From Pirellulaceae bacterium (GTDB taxonomy: Bacteria > Planctomycetota > Planctomycetia > Pirellulales > Pirellulaceae), in assembly GCA_019636375.1 (NCBI GenBank), contig JAHBXS010000001.1:1054001-1118000 (forward strand): 64,000 nt of DNA. The letters are read 5' to 3'. Shown piece after piece: positions 44,262-54,486 of the stretch (position 1 is the stretch's first letter; every line of letters begins with the position of its first letter). Both the position numbers and the translations under genes were made by a program. The notes below the pieces were generated by a model that saw only the letters and a program-made list of their open reading frames with translations, did not search any database and had not been told where the DNA came from.

Positions 44262-44537
44262 TTGCCTGAATCGCTCTAAGAAGAAATGCTAGGCGGAAAC
44301 TCCACCAGCAATTTGAGACACCCTGCAACCCATTTAATTTAAAAAAATGCGAGAAAGTTGGAAAGGTCGCCCAGGCATTGATCGGCTGTGATCTGGCTTA
44401 AGGCCACGCGACAAACTGTCCGGAATTTTCCGACCTGAATCCGAATTCGAAGTAGACTATAGGCTGATGTTTAAACCGCGAATCAGCGTACATCCTTTGA
44501 GCCTAAAACTAATCAAAAATTTTTCCGCGAGCCGCAC

Positions 44538-47500
44538 ATGCGTTTCCTTCGACGTTCGTTTCTGGTGTTTTCGTTTTTTTTGGCTGCTTATGGGGCAAAC
44601 GCTTGTCAGGATCAAACCTCGTCCGTCGTACAAGAACCCACTAAAGCCAAAATCGAGCCCGGTTGGTTGAATGTGTTTTCTTGGAGGTCCATCGGCCCTG
44701 CTCTCATGTCAGGGCGTATCGCCGACATCGCGATTGATCCGCAACGACCAAACACTTGGTACGTCGCGATCGGGTCTGGGGGCGTTTTCAAGACCGAAAA
44801 CGCGGGGACAACTTGGCAACCGATCTTTGACCACTACGGTTCTTACTCGATCGGATGTGTGGCACTTGACCCCCAGCACTCGACAACGGTTTGGGTGGGC
44901 ACTGGTGAAAATGTCGGTGGTCGCCACATCGGTTTTGGCGACGGAGTTTACGTTAGCACAAACGGCGGCAAATCGTTTGAGAATCGCGGCTTGAAAGACT
45001 CTGGACACATCAGCAAAATCATCGTCGATCCGCGCGACTCTCAAGTCGTGTTTGTCGCCAGTCAAGGCCACCTGTGGTCTGGGGGTGGTGAACGCGGGCT
45101 CTTTAAAACCAGCGACGGTGGAAAGACTTGGCGACCCGTGTTGACCGGCGGCGAATACACCGGTGTTACTGATCTTGTCATGGACCCCACTAACCCCGAC
45201 GTCCTCTACGCGGCCAAACACCAGCGGCAGCGAACGGTATGGGCACTCCTCAACACTGGACCAGAATCAGGAATTCTAAAGTCCACTGATGGCGGTGAGA
45301 CTTGGCGTGAACTGAAGACGGGACTGCCTTCTGAACATCTTGGCAAAATCGGCTTGGGCATCTCGGCTCAAGACTCGCGAATTATTTACGCCACCATCGA
45401 AACCCCTAATCGCCAAGGGGGCTTTTACCGCAGCACCGATGGCGGCGAAAGTTGGACGAAGATGAGCGACTTCGTCAGTGGCGGCACAGGGCCGCATTAC
45501 TATCAAGAAATCTATATCGACCCGCACCGTTTCGACGTTATCTACCATGCCAATCCCGTCTTAATGCGGAGTGTAGATGGCGGAAAATCCTGGGCCAGCG
45601 CCGAAGGGGGAACAAAGCATATCGACAATCATGCGATTGTCTTCCATCCCACCGATCCAGATTTCGTCTTGGCCGGGACCGATGGCGGAGTCTATCGCAG
45701 TTTTGATTTCGCAAAAACGTGGGAGTTTTTTGCCAACTTGCCGATTACACAATTTTACAAAATTGATATTGACTATGATTTGCCGTTTTACAACGTGATC
45801 GGTGGCACTCAAGACAACGCCACACAACACGGCCCGTCACGAACGACTAACATCCACGGCATTCGCAACAGTGATTGGATCGTTCCCATTGGCGGCGATG
45901 GTCATGACAATGCCATGGACCCCGAAGACCCAAACATCTTTTACTGCGAATCCCAACAAGGATATTTGCGCCGGGTCGATCGCCGCACCGGTCACTCCAT
46001 TGATATTCGGCCCCGGCCTGGACAGGGAGAAACTGATTTCCGCTTCAATTGGGACTCGCCGATTCTCATCAGTCCGCATCACAACCACCGATTGTATTTT
46101 GCGAGCAATTTTTTGCATCGCAGCGATGATCGCGGAAACTCATGGAAAACCATCAGTCCCGACTTGTCGCGAGGAATCAACCGCTGGACTCTCCCAATCA
46201 TGGGACGGGTTTGGGGCATCGACGCTGGATTTGATGTAATGGCGATGAGCCAGTATTCAAACATCACCAGCGTCAGCGAATCGCCACTTGTTGAGGGACT
46301 TTTGTATGTTGGCACGGACGACGGATTGGTTCATGTCTCTGAGGACGGTGGTGAAAATTGGCGAAAGGTTGAAAACATCACTGGCATCCCTGAGTTCGCG
46401 TTTTGCAATGACATCAAGGCAGATCGCCACGACGCTGATACCGTCTACGCATGTTTTGACCATCACAAAACTGGCGACTACCGTCCCTACGTCGTCCGCA
46501 GTCGCGATCGAGGAAGGACCTGGGAATTGATTTCTTCCGATTTACCGGAGCGACATTTAGTCTGGCGAATAGAGCAAGACCATGTCGAAGCAAATCTGCT
46601 GTTTCTCGGTACCGAATTTGGTGTATTTGTTTCTTTGAATGGCGGCGATAACTGGCTGAAAATGTCAAACGGAATGCCAACTATTCCCGTTCGTGATTTG
46701 GCGATTCAAAAACGGGAAAACGATTTGGTGGCCGGAACGTTCGGGCGCGGCATCTATGTGCTAGACGACTATTCACCCCTCCGCGAATTGGCGAAAAACG
46801 GATTTGCGGAACGAGAATTCCATCTGTTTGATTTGCGAACAACCCCTTGGTATCGTCCGTCAAGTGAATATGCTTTTGGCGAACGCGGTTTTCAAGGGGA
46901 CTCGTTCTTCAATGCCTCCAATCCTGCTTTTGGGGCAGCGTTCACCATTTTTGTGCGAGACGCCTTTAAGTCCAAACGGCAGCAACGCCAGGAACTGGAG
47001 TCGCAAGCGATGCGTGAAAAACGCGATGCGGAGATTCCGTCATGGGACGCTCTTCGTGAAGAAGAAGACGAAACCGCTCCAAAAATTTTCATCAATATCG
47101 AAGACAGTGTTGGCAATTTTGTGAATCGAATCGAATGCCCAACCGGTCGAGGAATTCATCGGCTACATTGGGATTTAACAATCCAATTCCCGGGCTCCGA
47201 TGGAATTCGCCCGATGGTCGCGCCCGGCAAATACAGAGCGATTGCATATCGAATGCATGATGGGGAATTAACGCAACTTGCAGGAGCAGTCGAGTTTGAA
47301 CTTACTTCCATCATGGAACCATCGATTGAACCGGTTGCAACGCAAGAAGCTCGCCTGGCCTTTCAGCGAGAATTGGCGGAACTGCAAAAGACTCAACAAC
47401 GGATCAATGCTCGCCTAAACAAATTGAAAGGCCAACTTGGCGAAGCTCGACGGTTAGTTCTTAAATCTCAACCAAAACCAAACGAGTTGTTGCACAAACT

Positions 47501-47778
47501 TCGCTCAGTTGATTTAAAGGTGGCAGAATTGGAATGGCGACCCACTCAAGTCGTCACGCTCTGTCGAGGACGTCCCCTCGATTTCGTCCCGGCTAGGTAG
47601 TCTCGTGTGGGACGTCGGTGGGAATCTGTTTGACCCCACCCAAACGCAGCGCGACCAAGCTCAAATCGGAGCGAGCGATCTAGCGGCTGCCGAATCGGCC
47701 CTCATGGAACTTGAAACCAATTTTTGGCTTCCTTTTCGGGACGCCCTGAAGGAACTTGGAATTGAAGTCGCAGATTAA
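44538..47778 (+). CDS. BNR/VPS10-repeat secreted protein, frameshifted near the 3' end
   Basis: About 1080 aa if one base is removed; as written the frame stops at 47600 (1020 aa). Signal peptide or lipobox at residues 1-23 (AYGANACQD). The body carries many Asp-box/sortilin-type blades: TSDGGKTWRPV, STDGGETWREL, SVDGGKSWASA, SEDGGENWRKV, SRDRGRTWELI, SLNGGDNWLKM. The expected C-terminal end (GDPLKSSRSVEDVPSISSRL..., LWDVGG-like, DPTQTQRDQ, ending LGIEVAD) is found in the next frame from about 47532 to 47778; one extra G near 47531-47532 explains it. Found in many planctomycetes; function as glycosyl hydrolase or adhesin is unproven. Confidence 0.88.
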
Positions 47779-47957
47779 GCTGATTTCGCCTGTTTGATCT
47801 GAAAGAGAATTTGATTGGGCATCGTCCGTTGAACTTCGCCTTAAATTCCATTTAGCCGGAAAATTCTACTTAAGTTCCCTAATCGGAACTTCCGATACCT
47901 TGAAGACAAGCCGTGGCTATGTTGCCGCGCTGATGTCCGCTAGCATTGTGAAGTTCC

Positions 47958-49343
47958 GTGAAAACCAGTCATTTTAGGTGGCCAGCCCACCCAAAAATCG
48001 AGAAACTTCGGTTAAACCGCCGCCTGTACGGCTGGATGGCCAATTCTTTAGCCATCATTGTCGTTTTGACTCTGATGGTTTCTTTGATGACCCGAGAGTT
48101 CAGAACTTTTACACGCCTTGAATTGTCGGGAGATGCGCAAACCTCGGCGGGAGAGATCGAAGCCAGAATTCTCGATTCAATCAAGACTGCGTCAAGTGAT
48201 CAGGCACTGGCCGAAACGATCTCGCAAATCAGAAAAGAGCATCATCTCGCTCCTCATCCGCCTATTGAGGCCATTGATTTTGACACGATCCGCAGACGCC
48301 TGCGATTTGCGATTTTGCCACCGAATCAAAAGGGCAATCGTACAGTACTGATCGAGTATCTCGGTTCGGCCACAAAGACCGAAAGAGAGTTAGTGAATTC
48401 CTTCGCCGAAAGAGTTTCGCGATTGGCCGCCATTGGGACAGAACAGGCGGAAGAACAATCGTCATTTTTGAATCTCGCCAACCAAGTCCCGACGATCAAC
48501 GAACTGTCGTCGGCCTTGCATCTTAGCCATCAAATTCATTCGACCATGCAAACGGTGGCCGAAGATTTGGAATCGCATCGCTTTGGAATGCTCAATCCAG
48601 ACACGCGAGACTCATTCAAGGCGAATGAAGTGTTCCATCTTGAGTCGCAAATCGCACAACGCTACGGCGAGGAAAGTGATGAGTTGGCATTGTTCCATCG
48701 CGAGTTCGCCGACTTTTTTGTTGAACGCGTGGAGTCGATGGGGGACAGCCGTCGAGGCCCGTTTCGCTTGACCAGCGCCCCACGCCAACCTCGCGACGAG
48801 TCTGCTCCGCGAACTTTGGGTGAGTTACATGAGATGTTGACCTCTCTGCCGATTTCAGAATTAAATCAAAATCTCGAACGACTGTATGCGACTCACGCCA
48901 GCCCTATTTTGATAGGGGAAGCCAAAACAAAACCCGAAGGCCTAATTGTCAAAAACATTTCCAATGCACGACAGGAGCCGGTTGGGCCGATGTCTAGTCG
49001 GGGCGTCATGTTTGGGCTGGTGCTGTGCGCCTTGGGTGTAGGCTGGGTAGTTAGTGCCGGGATTAGCCCGCGTTCGTTGGATCGCGGGATTCTAAAACCA
49101 GAAGAGGTTGGCGAAGCGCTGGGAATTCCAGTTGTCGCGGAAGTGAGACCATTGGATCAAGCCCAAGAGTCCCCTAAAAAATCATGGCCTGCCGATCTCT
49201 GTCTGCGTTTTTCAGAAAACATTGTGTTATTAACAGTGGTTTTGTTGTCCATTTTGGCGTTAACCAATCCGGAAATCCGCCAATCGATTTTACAACATCC
49301 ACTTCATGCCATCACGAACATTTTGTGGTCTGTCTTTCATTAG
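47958..49343 (+). CDS. Wzz/GumC-like chain-length determinant protein
   Basis: 461 aa, GTG start. An N-terminal transmembrane segment (ANSLAIIVVLTLMVSLM), a long helical periplasmic domain, then two hydrophobic segments near the C-terminus (about 345-365 and 420-455). This is the topology of Wzz/GumC proteins that set exopolysaccharide chain length, though sequence identity is low and no proline-rich motif of TM2 is obvious. It is followed by an AAA ATPase and a BY-kinase-like gene, the order seen in exopolysaccharide/exosortase loci. Confidence 0.7.
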   Translation: MKTSHFRWPAHPKIEKLRLNRRLYGWMANSLAIIVVLTLMVSLMTREFRTFTRLELSGDAQTSAGEIEARILDSIKTASSDQALAETISQIRKEHHLAPHPPIEAIDFDTIRRRLRFAILPPNQKGNRTVLIEYLGSATKTERELVNSFAERVSRLAAIGTEQAEEQSSFLNLANQVPTINELSSALHLSHQIHSTMQTVAEDLESHRFGMLNPDTRDSFKANEVFHLESQIAQRYGEESDELALFHREFADFFVERVESMGDSRRGPFRLTSAPRQPRDESAPRTLGELHEMLTSLPISELNQNLERLYATHASPILIGEAKTKPEGLIVKNISNARQEPVGPMSSRGVMFGLVLCALGVGWVVSAGISPRSLDRGILKPEEVGEALGIPVVAEVRPLDQAQESPKKSWPADLCLRFSENIVLLTVVLLSILALTNPEIRQSILQHPLHAITNILWSVFH

Positions 49344-49364
49344 GTTTAGTAAAAGCTGCGAGCG

Positions 49365-51146
49365 ATGTACGAAAAAGTTTTTCAACTTAAAAACCAACCC
49401 TTTTCGATCAGCCCCAACGTCGAACACTATTTCGCCGCCAAGTCGTTTCATTTGGCGTTGTCGCAATGCAAGTTGGCGATTGAGCGAGGAAGTGGTCCAG
49501 CCGTTGTCGTTGGTGGGCCTGGAACCGGCAAGACCCTACTCTTGCTCATGTTGGCCGAGGACTATCATCAGCAATTTCGGATTGCACATTTCGCGTGCTC
49601 AAAACTCGACAATCGCTTGGATTTGTTGCGATCCGTGATGTTTTCATTGAAGCAACCATTTCGTGATATGGCCGAAGGCGAGTTGCGATTGGCCTTTACA
49701 GAGTTCCTGCAAAATAATGAAGAATGTCCCAATGGAGTCTTATTGTTAATTGACGACGCCCATTGGTTAAACACCGGTCTCTTGGACGAATTGCGAATCT
49801 TGAGCGGAATCAGTGTCGCTGGACAAACGCGATGCCGTGTCGTGATTACTGGCAACCAATGCCTGGAAGAATCGCTCGCCGACCCGCAAAACGACTCATT
49901 AAATCAACGGATCGCCACGCGGAATTTATTGTCTCCACTTTCGAGTCAAGAAACCGAGTCCTATATTCGTGAACATTTACGTCGGGCCGGTGGAGGCCAG
50001 CGGGAGTTCTTCACGGAGTCGGCAATCCAACGCATTCACGGCCTGTCACATGGCATTCCGCGAATGATCAATCAAGTTTGCGACGCAGCCCTCGTGGCAT
50101 GTTCGTTAAGTCGCCATCCAATGGTCGATGACATTTTGCTTTTAAAGGCTTGGCAAGAAATTGAGCAGTTCCCGACGAATTGGGCTCCGACTCCAGAATA
50201 TTTCGGAACCAGCCAAAATTCTTCATCACGTTCTGATTCTGTAATCGAATTCGGTACACTCAGCGAATTCGACTCCGAGCCAAAATATTTTCCAGAGAAT
50301 CAGCCCGTCGAGCAGACGCATCCCCCGGCAGCATCTTCGCGCGTAGTCACGAGCGAGAATGTATCGGACGAAAATCGATACCATGAAACTGAAGATTCGC
50401 AGTTGTTGGATTCGGCAGGATTTGCCGAAATTGCACCGACACCTTCAGAGGAAACATTTATCGAATCGGTTCAGGAAGAGGTCCTTTCCCATCCTGCCAT
50501 CCGCCTAACGGTCAATCCGTTTGCCGAACATTTTGAGACGGAAGAGGAGGTAGTGGCTCGTATTAAGGAGACCTGCCAATCGCTCAATCTTTCTTCTGGA
50601 AACTTGGACAAAATTGACGTCGAGCAAGCCCTTGCTGAAATCCGCACTCCGTGGAGTGACGCAGCTACCACTTCGTCCGCCAAGAATACCGAACCGGAAT
50701 GGGAACTCGGATCGACAAGTATCTTCCTGCAGTTTGAGAACCCCACCCTTTGGGGCGGACAAACCGACGATTCAGCGTTCTTGCCGGCCTTCAGCGACAC
50801 TTCAATTTCGGCCCTGCAAACGGAATTTCAAGAAACCACATCTGTTGGTGAAGTCTCTCCTGCTTCCCATGAGACCTTTTCGGATTCGGCACCGTCGGAA
50901 CAGCTTCAATTTGAACCCTCGATGATGCCTGAGCCTATTCCGGAAGATGATTCTGACATTGTGGTCATCACGCGACCTGCAAATATCCAGGTCGCTGACG
51001 CTGGCAAGTGCGAAAATCCATCTCAAAGTCCTGAAGCCGATGAGACTGACGACGACTTCGTGATCGTTGAAAACTCAAAAGGGCGTGCGATTCGCATGGA
51101 CTACCAAGAACTCTTTCAACAATTACGGCATTTTGAAACCCATTAA
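49365..51146 (+). CDS. ExeA/XrtA-type AAA ATPase
   Basis: 593 aa. MYEKVFQLKNQPFSISPN opening, Walker A VGGPGTGKTLL (about 45-55), Walker B GVLLLIDDAHW, sensor VVITGNQ and the HGLSHGIPRMINQVCDAALV arginine-finger region all fit the ExeA family of AAA ATPases found next to exopolysaccharide or secretion genes. After about residue 270 comes a long acidic, Ser/Glu-rich tail with no fold recognised, ending in the conserved-looking MDYQELFQQLRHFETH. The tail is unusual for the family and may dock the next protein. Confidence 0.85.
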   Translation: MYEKVFQLKNQPFSISPNVEHYFAAKSFHLALSQCKLAIERGSGPAVVVGGPGTGKTLLLLMLAEDYHQQFRIAHFACSKLDNRLDLLRSVMFSLKQPFRDMAEGELRLAFTEFLQNNEECPNGVLLLIDDAHWLNTGLLDELRILSGISVAGQTRCRVVITGNQCLEESLADPQNDSLNQRIATRNLLSPLSSQETESYIREHLRRAGGGQREFFTESAIQRIHGLSHGIPRMINQVCDAALVACSLSRHPMVDDILLLKAWQEIEQFPTNWAPTPEYFGTSQNSSSRSDSVIEFGTLSEFDSEPKYFPENQPVEQTHPPAASSRVVTSENVSDENRYHETEDSQLLDSAGFAEIAPTPSEETFIESVQEEVLSHPAIRLTVNPFAEHFETEEEVVARIKETCQSLNLSSGNLDKIDVEQALAEIRTPWSDAATTSSAKNTEPEWELGSTSIFLQFENPTLWGGQTDDSAFLPAFSDTSISALQTEFQETTSVGEVSPASHETFSDSAPSEQLQFEPSMMPEPIPEDDSDIVVITRPANIQVADAGKCENPSQSPEADETDDDFVIVENSKGRAIRMDYQELFQQLRHFETH

Positions 51147-51192
51147 TCCTGAGATGTGCACATCGATTCAATCGTTAGGAATTTAACTCGTT

Positions 51193-52335
51193 ATGAGTGA
51201 CCAATTTCGCAAGTTCAATCAATCTTCCAGTCAAGTCAGCTTGCATGACGTGCAACCGCTGCAACAGATGTTCAAACGTCCGCAATCGGAGTCAACAATT
51301 CTTGCTGACGAAAAAACAGACGTTGTCGTTGTCCTACCCGATTTCACCGTCTCAGGGCAGACGAAACATGTTAGGCCACAGCCAAAGGCTCAACCAATCC
51401 CGGAAAACAAATCTGCAAAACCTAAAATTGAAAACTCAGTCGCCAATATGGATGCGATTGTTGGAGACCCTACCACTGATATCCTCGCTGGATTAACCCG
51501 TTCGGAATTCGACTTGCGAACCAATGTAGATCGCAGAAATACGAGCAAAGGACCAGGGTTCCAACTCCAGGAAATCCCCTCTGAGACCCCAACCTTCTCA
51601 ACAGCCTCAGTTTCACCACCGATCAATCGGTCCAACAATAAACCGCACAGCAATACATCGCCTACTTTTTCGGGAACGCAGCCAACAAACGATCGCGATA
51701 AAGCTCCTGTCTGCCTTGGCTTGGCCGTCGCCACAACATTTGCTGAACCTGAACCCCAATTGATTCGCAGGATCATTGCCAGACAAGAGAAGCTCGGGAG
51801 TCAAATCCTGCTGTTCGCGGATGTCGACACACCGGAACGAGTCGCAAGTGTCTGTGTGCAGGTCGCGTTGGAATTTGCCGCTGCGAAATCTTTGCGTATT
51901 CTGGTTGTGGATGCCGACGCTACCGATCAAACGTTAACGCGATTGATTTCGCAAACTGCCGAATCTGGATGGCGGGAGTGCTTGCAAGGCGAGGCCCGAT
52001 TGACCGATCACACATTACCGACGGAGCGAAGCGGCATTGGGTTTTTACCCGCTGGCGTGAGAAACATCGACTTCAACACACTTAAAACGAATGCTCCAAG
52101 CGGCACCGAGCAACTTGTCAGCGACTTTCGCCATGAATACGATTTAATTTGCGTTTCGTTGGGCACTGCCTTTTCCAGCAGCCTCGCGTGGTGGGGCAAG
52201 ACATGCGATTTGAGCTTCTTAAGTCTCAACCCGATCTCAACCGGACGCTCACTCGCCCGACTTGCAGTCCAAGAGTTGCAACAAAATGGGGCTCGCCTGG
52301 AAGGCTGCATCATTTCGTATTCGGAATCAATTTAA
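51193..52335 (+). CDS. BY-kinase-like protein with degenerate nucleotide site
   Basis: 380 aa. N-terminal about 170 residues are disordered (Ser/Pro/Thr-rich). The C-terminal part follows the CpsD/Wzc layout: the P-loop position reads FADVDTPERVASV instead of SAEPGEGKST; the A' motif is LRILVVDADATD, and the Walker B position is EYDLICVSLG instead of DLVIIDTPP. Later residues (LARLAVQELQQNGARLEGC) match the family end. No Tyr cluster is seen. I expect loss of ATP binding and kinase activity, leaving a structural or regulatory role for the neighbouring Wzz-like protein. Confidence 0.7.
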   Translation: MSDQFRKFNQSSSQVSLHDVQPLQQMFKRPQSESTILADEKTDVVVVLPDFTVSGQTKHVRPQPKAQPIPENKSAKPKIENSVANMDAIVGDPTTDILAGLTRSEFDLRTNVDRRNTSKGPGFQLQEIPSETPTFSTASVSPPINRSNNKPHSNTSPTFSGTQPTNDRDKAPVCLGLAVATTFAEPEPQLIRRIIARQEKLGSQILLFADVDTPERVASVCVQVALEFAAAKSLRILVVDADATDQTLTRLISQTAESGWRECLQGEARLTDHTLPTERSGIGFLPAGVRNIDFNTLKTNAPSGTEQLVSDFRHEYDLICVSLGTAFSSSLAWWGKTCDLSFLSLNPISTGRSLARLAVQELQQNGARLEGCIISYSESI

Positions 52336-52423
52336 CTCAACCAGATCAACGTTCATGAAATTCAAGATGCCAAGCAGTGCACGATCAATATTGAATTCAA
52401 AGAATCAACAAAAACAACGATTA

Positions 52424-52525
52424 GAGCCTATCCCAAAAGGGGGCAGCCCCTCTCCGGCTTGGCAACAAAACAACGTTAAATTTTACTAAGCCTCCAAAGG
52501 GTTTGACCCCTTTTGGGATAGGCTC
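52424..52525. mobile_element. 102-bp MITE-like element with TTA target duplication
   Basis: Ends GAGCCTATCCCAAAAGGGG and its exact inverted copy CCCCTTTTGGGATAGGCTC, with TTA directly repeated outside (52421-52423 and 52526-52528). The interior has no coding frame. Size, inverted ends and 3-bp duplication fit a non-autonomous relative of an IS5-group element. Confidence 0.75.
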
Positions 52526-52617
52526 TTAAAACTTCTCAAGAATTCCACTTGATCCACATTTTTTGACTCCGCACAACGTGTGGGGAGTCGCCACCCAGTC
52601 CAGCAAATTGACAAACA

Positions 52618-53574
52618 ATGCCCCAAACGATTGTCATCACAGGCGGTGCCGGTTTCATCGGCTCACACATTGCCGATCGCGCCGTGGCATCAGGGGCAAG
52701 TGTCCGGGTGGTAGACAATCTCTGTACCGGCAAGCTCTCAAATATTGAGCACTTATTGAGCGAAATCGAATTTATTGAGGCCGATATTCGAGATTCTGTA
52801 GCGATGGGAATTGCTCTGCGTGGTGCCGACGTTGTCTTCCATCAAGCGGCACTCGCCAGCGTTCCATTGAGTGTCGAAAATCCGGCCTTGGTCAACGACG
52901 TTTGCGTCAATGGGACACTGAATTTGTTGATTCAGGCTCGCGATGCCAAGGTGCAACGTTTTGTTTATGCCGGATCGAGTAGTTGTTATGGCAATTCTCC
53001 CTTCGCTGCCAAACGAGAATCTGACGAACTGATGACGTTATCTCCGTATGCCGTAGCCAAGCTTGCCGGCGAACGATATTGCCAATCCTTTTTTCACGCC
53101 TATGGGCTCGAGACCGTGATCTTGCGGTACTTCAACGTATTCGGTCCTCGCCAAGACCCAGAGAGTCAATACTCGGCGGTGATCCCGTTGTTCATCACCA
53201 AGATGCTGTCTGGACAGGCATTAACTGTTTTTGGTGACGGCGAGCAGTCTCGCGACTTTTGTTTTGTTCAAAATATTGTCGATGCAAATTTTTTGGCCAT
53301 GCAAACGGCGGGAGTTGGCGGCGAAACCTTCAACATCTCTACCGGCAGTTCCACTTCGTTGCTGGAACTTATCCGTTTGCTCGAAAGGTACTTGGATAAA
53401 AATGCCCACATCGATTTTCAGCCACCTCGTGCCGGTGATGTAAGGCACAGCCTAGCTGATATTTCGAGGGCCGCCTGTGGCCTAGATTACACGCCCCACG
53501 TATCGTTTGACGAGGGACTTAGCAGATCGATCAGTTTCTATCGATCCTACTTGTCTGCGGGGGTCGAGACCTAA
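52618..53574 (+). CDS. NAD-dependent sugar-nucleotide epimerase/dehydratase
   Basis: 318 aa extended SDR. NAD-binding GGAGFIGSH near the N-terminus, active-site Ser region YAGSSSCYGN, and the catalytic YxxxK as SPYAVAKLAGERY. VDNLCTGKLSNI and HQAALASVPLSVE resemble WbpP/GalE type UDP-GlcNAc or UDP-Glc 4-epimerases. It probably supplies a sugar nucleotide for the exopolysaccharide genes upstream. A strong terminator follows at 53608. Confidence 0.9.
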   Translation: MPQTIVITGGAGFIGSHIADRAVASGASVRVVDNLCTGKLSNIEHLLSEIEFIEADIRDSVAMGIALRGADVVFHQAALASVPLSVENPALVNDVCVNGTLNLLIQARDAKVQRFVYAGSSSCYGNSPFAAKRESDELMTLSPYAVAKLAGERYCQSFFHAYGLETVILRYFNVFGPRQDPESQYSAVIPLFITKMLSGQALTVFGDGEQSRDFCFVQNIVDANFLAMQTAGVGGETFNISTGSSTSLLELIRLLERYLDKNAHIDFQPPRAGDVRHSLADISRAACGLDYTPHVSFDEGLSRSISFYRSYLSAGVET

Positions 53575-53607
53575 AGCAATATTTTCGCATGAGAGCGATT
53601 GGAAAGT

Positions 53608-53641
53608 AAAAAGGGTCGAGGTTTTAACCTCGACCCTTTTT
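53608..53641. terminator. Bidirectional Rho-independent terminator
   Basis: Stem AAGGGTCGAGG / CCTCGACCCTT with TTTTAA loop, flanked by A-run on the left and T-run on the right, between the convergent epimerase and rpsU genes. It can terminate both transcripts. Confidence 0.85.
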
Positions 53642-53676
53642 CGTTGGCTTCATTTATTTGACGACTTGGTCTGCAT

Positions 53677-53877
53677 TTACTTGATCGAGTTGGTCAAACG
53701 TGTTCGTTTGTTGCGGCGTTCTGCTCTTAGGCGAGCGCGGCGATTGATTTCACTGGGCTTTTCGTAATGCTCGCGGCGGCGCATTTCTTTTTTGATTCCA
53801 CTACGTTCTACTAACTTTCGAAACCGCCGAACTGCCTCTTGAATTGATTCTTTATCTCGTACGAGAAGCTTTACCAT
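53677..53877 (-). CDS. rpsU: 30S ribosomal protein S21
   Basis: 66 aa from the ATG at 53877, directly preceded by GGAGGAAAG; the longer frame to 53949 lacks such a site. [19 protein letters not shown] followed by [15 protein letters not shown] and a basic tail is the S21 signature. S21 binds the 30S platform near the 16S 3' end and helps initiation. Stands alone with a shared terminator downstream. Confidence 0.95.
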   Translation of the reverse strand: MVKLLVRDKESIQEAVRRFRKLVERSGIKKEMRRREHYEKPSEINRRARLRAERRNKRTRLTNSIK

Positions 53878-53949
53878 CTTTCCTCCAAAACCGATTGACC
53901 AAAACCCATCATCGAACCTCCTTTGAAAAAACGAAAGGAAATTTACCAA

Positions 53950-54210
53950 GCCACAACCCGAGCGCAGGATTTACCACCTAAGGGAAATCCCTACAAACTG
54001 AATCGGCGAAAAGTCCAAAAAACGTGACTTTACCGATGCTCGAAGTCAAATACTATCAGAAATGCTCGCATTTTGTCTAGGGCTTCAGCCGGTTTTCTTG
54101 GGACGAAAAGCACCCCAATTCGGGAATTCTGACGGATTTTTTGCGACATTTTGCCATCTTGTACCTTGTTTCAAGATGAAACAAGGCCTAGGACACTCTC
54201 AACAAAATAA
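53950..54210. other. Gene-free stretch upstream of rpsU
   Basis: No coding frame of merit. It should contain the rpsU promoter; no box can be chosen with confidence. GATGAAACAAGG and CTTGTTTCATC form a small palindrome near 54165-54185. Confidence 0.4.
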
Positions 54211-54486
54211 CGAATTCACTTAAGCCGCCAGGCAATTGAACCTGAATTTCCACCACGCCGACGCACAACAAACGAATGCAAAGGACCGTTTTATGCGGCT
54301 CCCGCTGGTGAGAAAAACGGGTTAACTGGGGAAATCGGCACGACTGAAAAAGTCTTCCAGATTGGAGCGACCCTCAATTCCAAGGCTGAATTCCCTTCGA
54401 ACGCCACCAAGGTCGATCCTTCTCCCATTGACCTTAACTTGCCGTTTGAATCGGCAAGAAACTTTTCTGACGGATTCACGGAATGA
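54211..54486 (+). CDS. Candidate ATG-less frame coupled to the next gene
   Basis: A 91-codon open stretch with coding-like product in its last 60 residues (AAPAGEKNGLTGEIGTTEKV ... ending NLPFESARNFSDGFTE) and a stop overlapping the next ATG (ATGA at 54483-54486). No ATG, GTG or TTG start exists in the frame, so it may be a decayed 3' gene end or need a frameshift from the ATG at 54271. An antisense frame covers the same DNA. Low certainty. Confidence 0.25.
   Translation, partial: RIHLSRQAIEPEFPPRRRTTNECKGPFYAAPAGEKNGLTGEIGTTEKVFQIGATLNSKAEFPSNATKVDPSPIDLNLPFESARNFSDGFTE

Noticed and set aside
51390..51930. Antisense frames within the BY-kinase-like gene
   Set aside because: Shadows of the sense gene with no motif or start signal.
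54271..54306. MQRTVLCGSR opening similar to aspartyl-tRNA synthetase
   Set aside because: Only ten residues before a stop; chance match.
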